NCBI RefSeq assembly: GCF_963678635.1 | Contig: NC_087067.1 | Coordinates: 62,001 to 126,000 of the forward strand | Direction of reading: 5' to 3' | From: Symsagittifera roscoffensis | Lineage: Eukaryota; Xenacoelomorpha; Acoela; Convolutidae | Length of the DNA stretch: 64,000 nucleotides | In this document: piece by piece, positions 63,108-64,000 of the stretch | Layout of the letters: the number at the start of each line of letters is the position of its first letter | Position numbering within the stretch: position 1 is the first letter of the stretch | Notes under the pieces: model-generated | Seen by the model: only the letters and a program-made list of their open reading frames with translations | What the model was told of the DNA's origin: nothing | Databases searched by the model: none | Made by a program: the position numbers and the translations under genes

Positions 63108-63583
63108 ACTCACGGCACTGGATGACAGCAGGTGACAGTTGTTTTGCCAGCTCTTTCGTTTGGTTTTTGCCCAGTATCACTAGATTCCAAATCAGTTGTT
63201 GACTCGTTTTTAGCTTTTCAGTTTGCTACAGTCATCGTTCCTTTGACCAAATCTTTGTCATCTTTCAGCAGAAGAAAGCAGTTAGGTGTCTTGGAATGTC
63301 CCCGAAGAATGGTTTGAGCATTGTCTTTGGTTAGGACAATACCTCCTAAATCATGGATTCATTTCTCCACCATAGCTTGTGGTGCTAGATTCAGTTTTGC
63401 TTTCTTTGCCGCAACTGCTGCCGCTGTACATCCGAAAGTACCCAGCACATGAAATCTCAAACCAGAAAGCAGCAGACTAGATGAACGCTTTTCACAGACG
63501 GCAATTTCCGGGAATTCTAGATTTTTGACATATTTGTAAATACGACGGGATAGGATTGGTTTCTCCCAAGACGTCTCCCGCAA
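63108..63583 (-). pseudogene. Unidentified exon-like sequence, minus strand
   Basis: Minus-strand frame 63583-63359 (74 codons), which continues after a TGA at 63359 in the same frame to about 63,108, followed by a GTGAGT donor-like sequence. The translation is protein-like (Ala/Lys-rich patch, hydrophobic strands) but not recognised. The preceding frame 63,804-63,595 may be a neighbouring exon or chance. Confidence 0.3.
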
Positions 63584-64000
63584 TGTTTAGAAAATTACGT
63601 GTGCATTTGCCAGATTTGATTACCTTGCAGAATGAAAAAAAAAAACATTTCGAGGAAAAATGGGTCTTGGTTATGCAATCTTCCTCCGCCTCGCATTTTC
63701 CTGCTTTGAAAATCCTTGTTCAAATGGTGGTTGGATTTTTCGAGAGCTTCGCAGAAATTTTCCCTGGGAAATTGTATAAAATTGCTCACCACAAGCTGCG
63801 GCATTAAGAGTAATTTTAGTTTGTAGGGAGTGTATCGTTAATCTCCAAAGAAAAGCACTGAAACTTGATAGTAAATTTCAGCCCACTTTTTGTACTCTAT
63901 AGCGTTACAATCACCTCTTGCTCCTATGAATTGCGTGGATTCATTCAAGCTCTTTCTCAAAAGTTTACTCGCATCTTTAGTGGTGATGCGCCCGAGGGTT
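63584..64000. other. Window end, no secure feature
   Basis: Overlapping short open frames on both strands (63,556-63,807 plus; 63,595-63,804 minus); neither has a motif. The last 190 bp hold no ORF. Confidence 0.3.

Noticed and set aside
1-64000. tRNA, rRNA, CRISPR arrays, bacterial operons
   Set aside because: Nothing with cloverleaf, conserved rRNA or repeat-spacer structure was seen; gene organisation is animal-like.

Overview
The window looks like a repeat-dominated stretch of an animal (invertebrate metazoan) genome. The intergenic DNA is AT-rich. There are GT..AG-bounded exon candidates, a rhodopsin-type receptor exon, a SET-domain exon, AATAAA signals and no bacterial gene organisation. 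I cannot name the species. From memory (not checked), the large plus-strand element resembles very large Ty3/gypsy elements of cnidarians.

Layout. (1) 1-12.5 kb, minus strand: element 1, an env-bearing Ty3/gypsy-type endogenous retroelement. In transcription order it has a small ORF, gag (zinc knuckle and Ser/Arg/Asn/Tyr-rich tail), protease, RT-RNase H, integrase, a possible small membrane ORF, ORF X (membrane anchor plus Pro/Ser-rich stalk), an Env that looks like chuvirus-type glycoproteins, and a Ser/Pro-rich ORF. A candidate LTR lies at 12.57-14.01 kb. (2) 14-16 kb: a GPCR exon fragment and a TA-flanked MITE. (3) 16,476-37,701, plus strand: element 2, a ~21.2-kb gypsy element bounded by TG..CA LTR ends and a 5-bp GTGTG target duplication. 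It is inserted inside ORF X of a second element-1 copy. After gag-pol it carries ~10 kb of extra coding: a macro-domain-like region, a coiled coil, an SGNH/GDSL-hydrolase-like domain and two large proteins without a recognised fold. All are broken by stops and frameshifts. (4) 37.7-55.07 kb: decayed, repeatedly duplicated pieces of element 1 (pol 3' half plus ORF X), with pieces of element 2, joined by a GGAATCCGC-type repeat and a 26-bp minisatellite. Part has become a ~4.2-kb higher-order repeat. (5) 55.07-64 kb: host-like sequence with a minus-strand multi-exon candidate, a plus-strand Cys/His-plus-SET gene with four nonsense codons, a duplicated ~550-bp repeat and a few unidentified exon-like frames.

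History as read from junctions: an element-1 copy was invaded by element 2; the junction was then duplicated (the same LTR/ORF X boundary occurs at 37,701 and 45,784); deletions, a fold-back inversion and local amplification produced the array. Nothing here looks like an intact autonomous element. The most notable content is the extra gene set of element 2 and the retroelement-to-satellite conversion.
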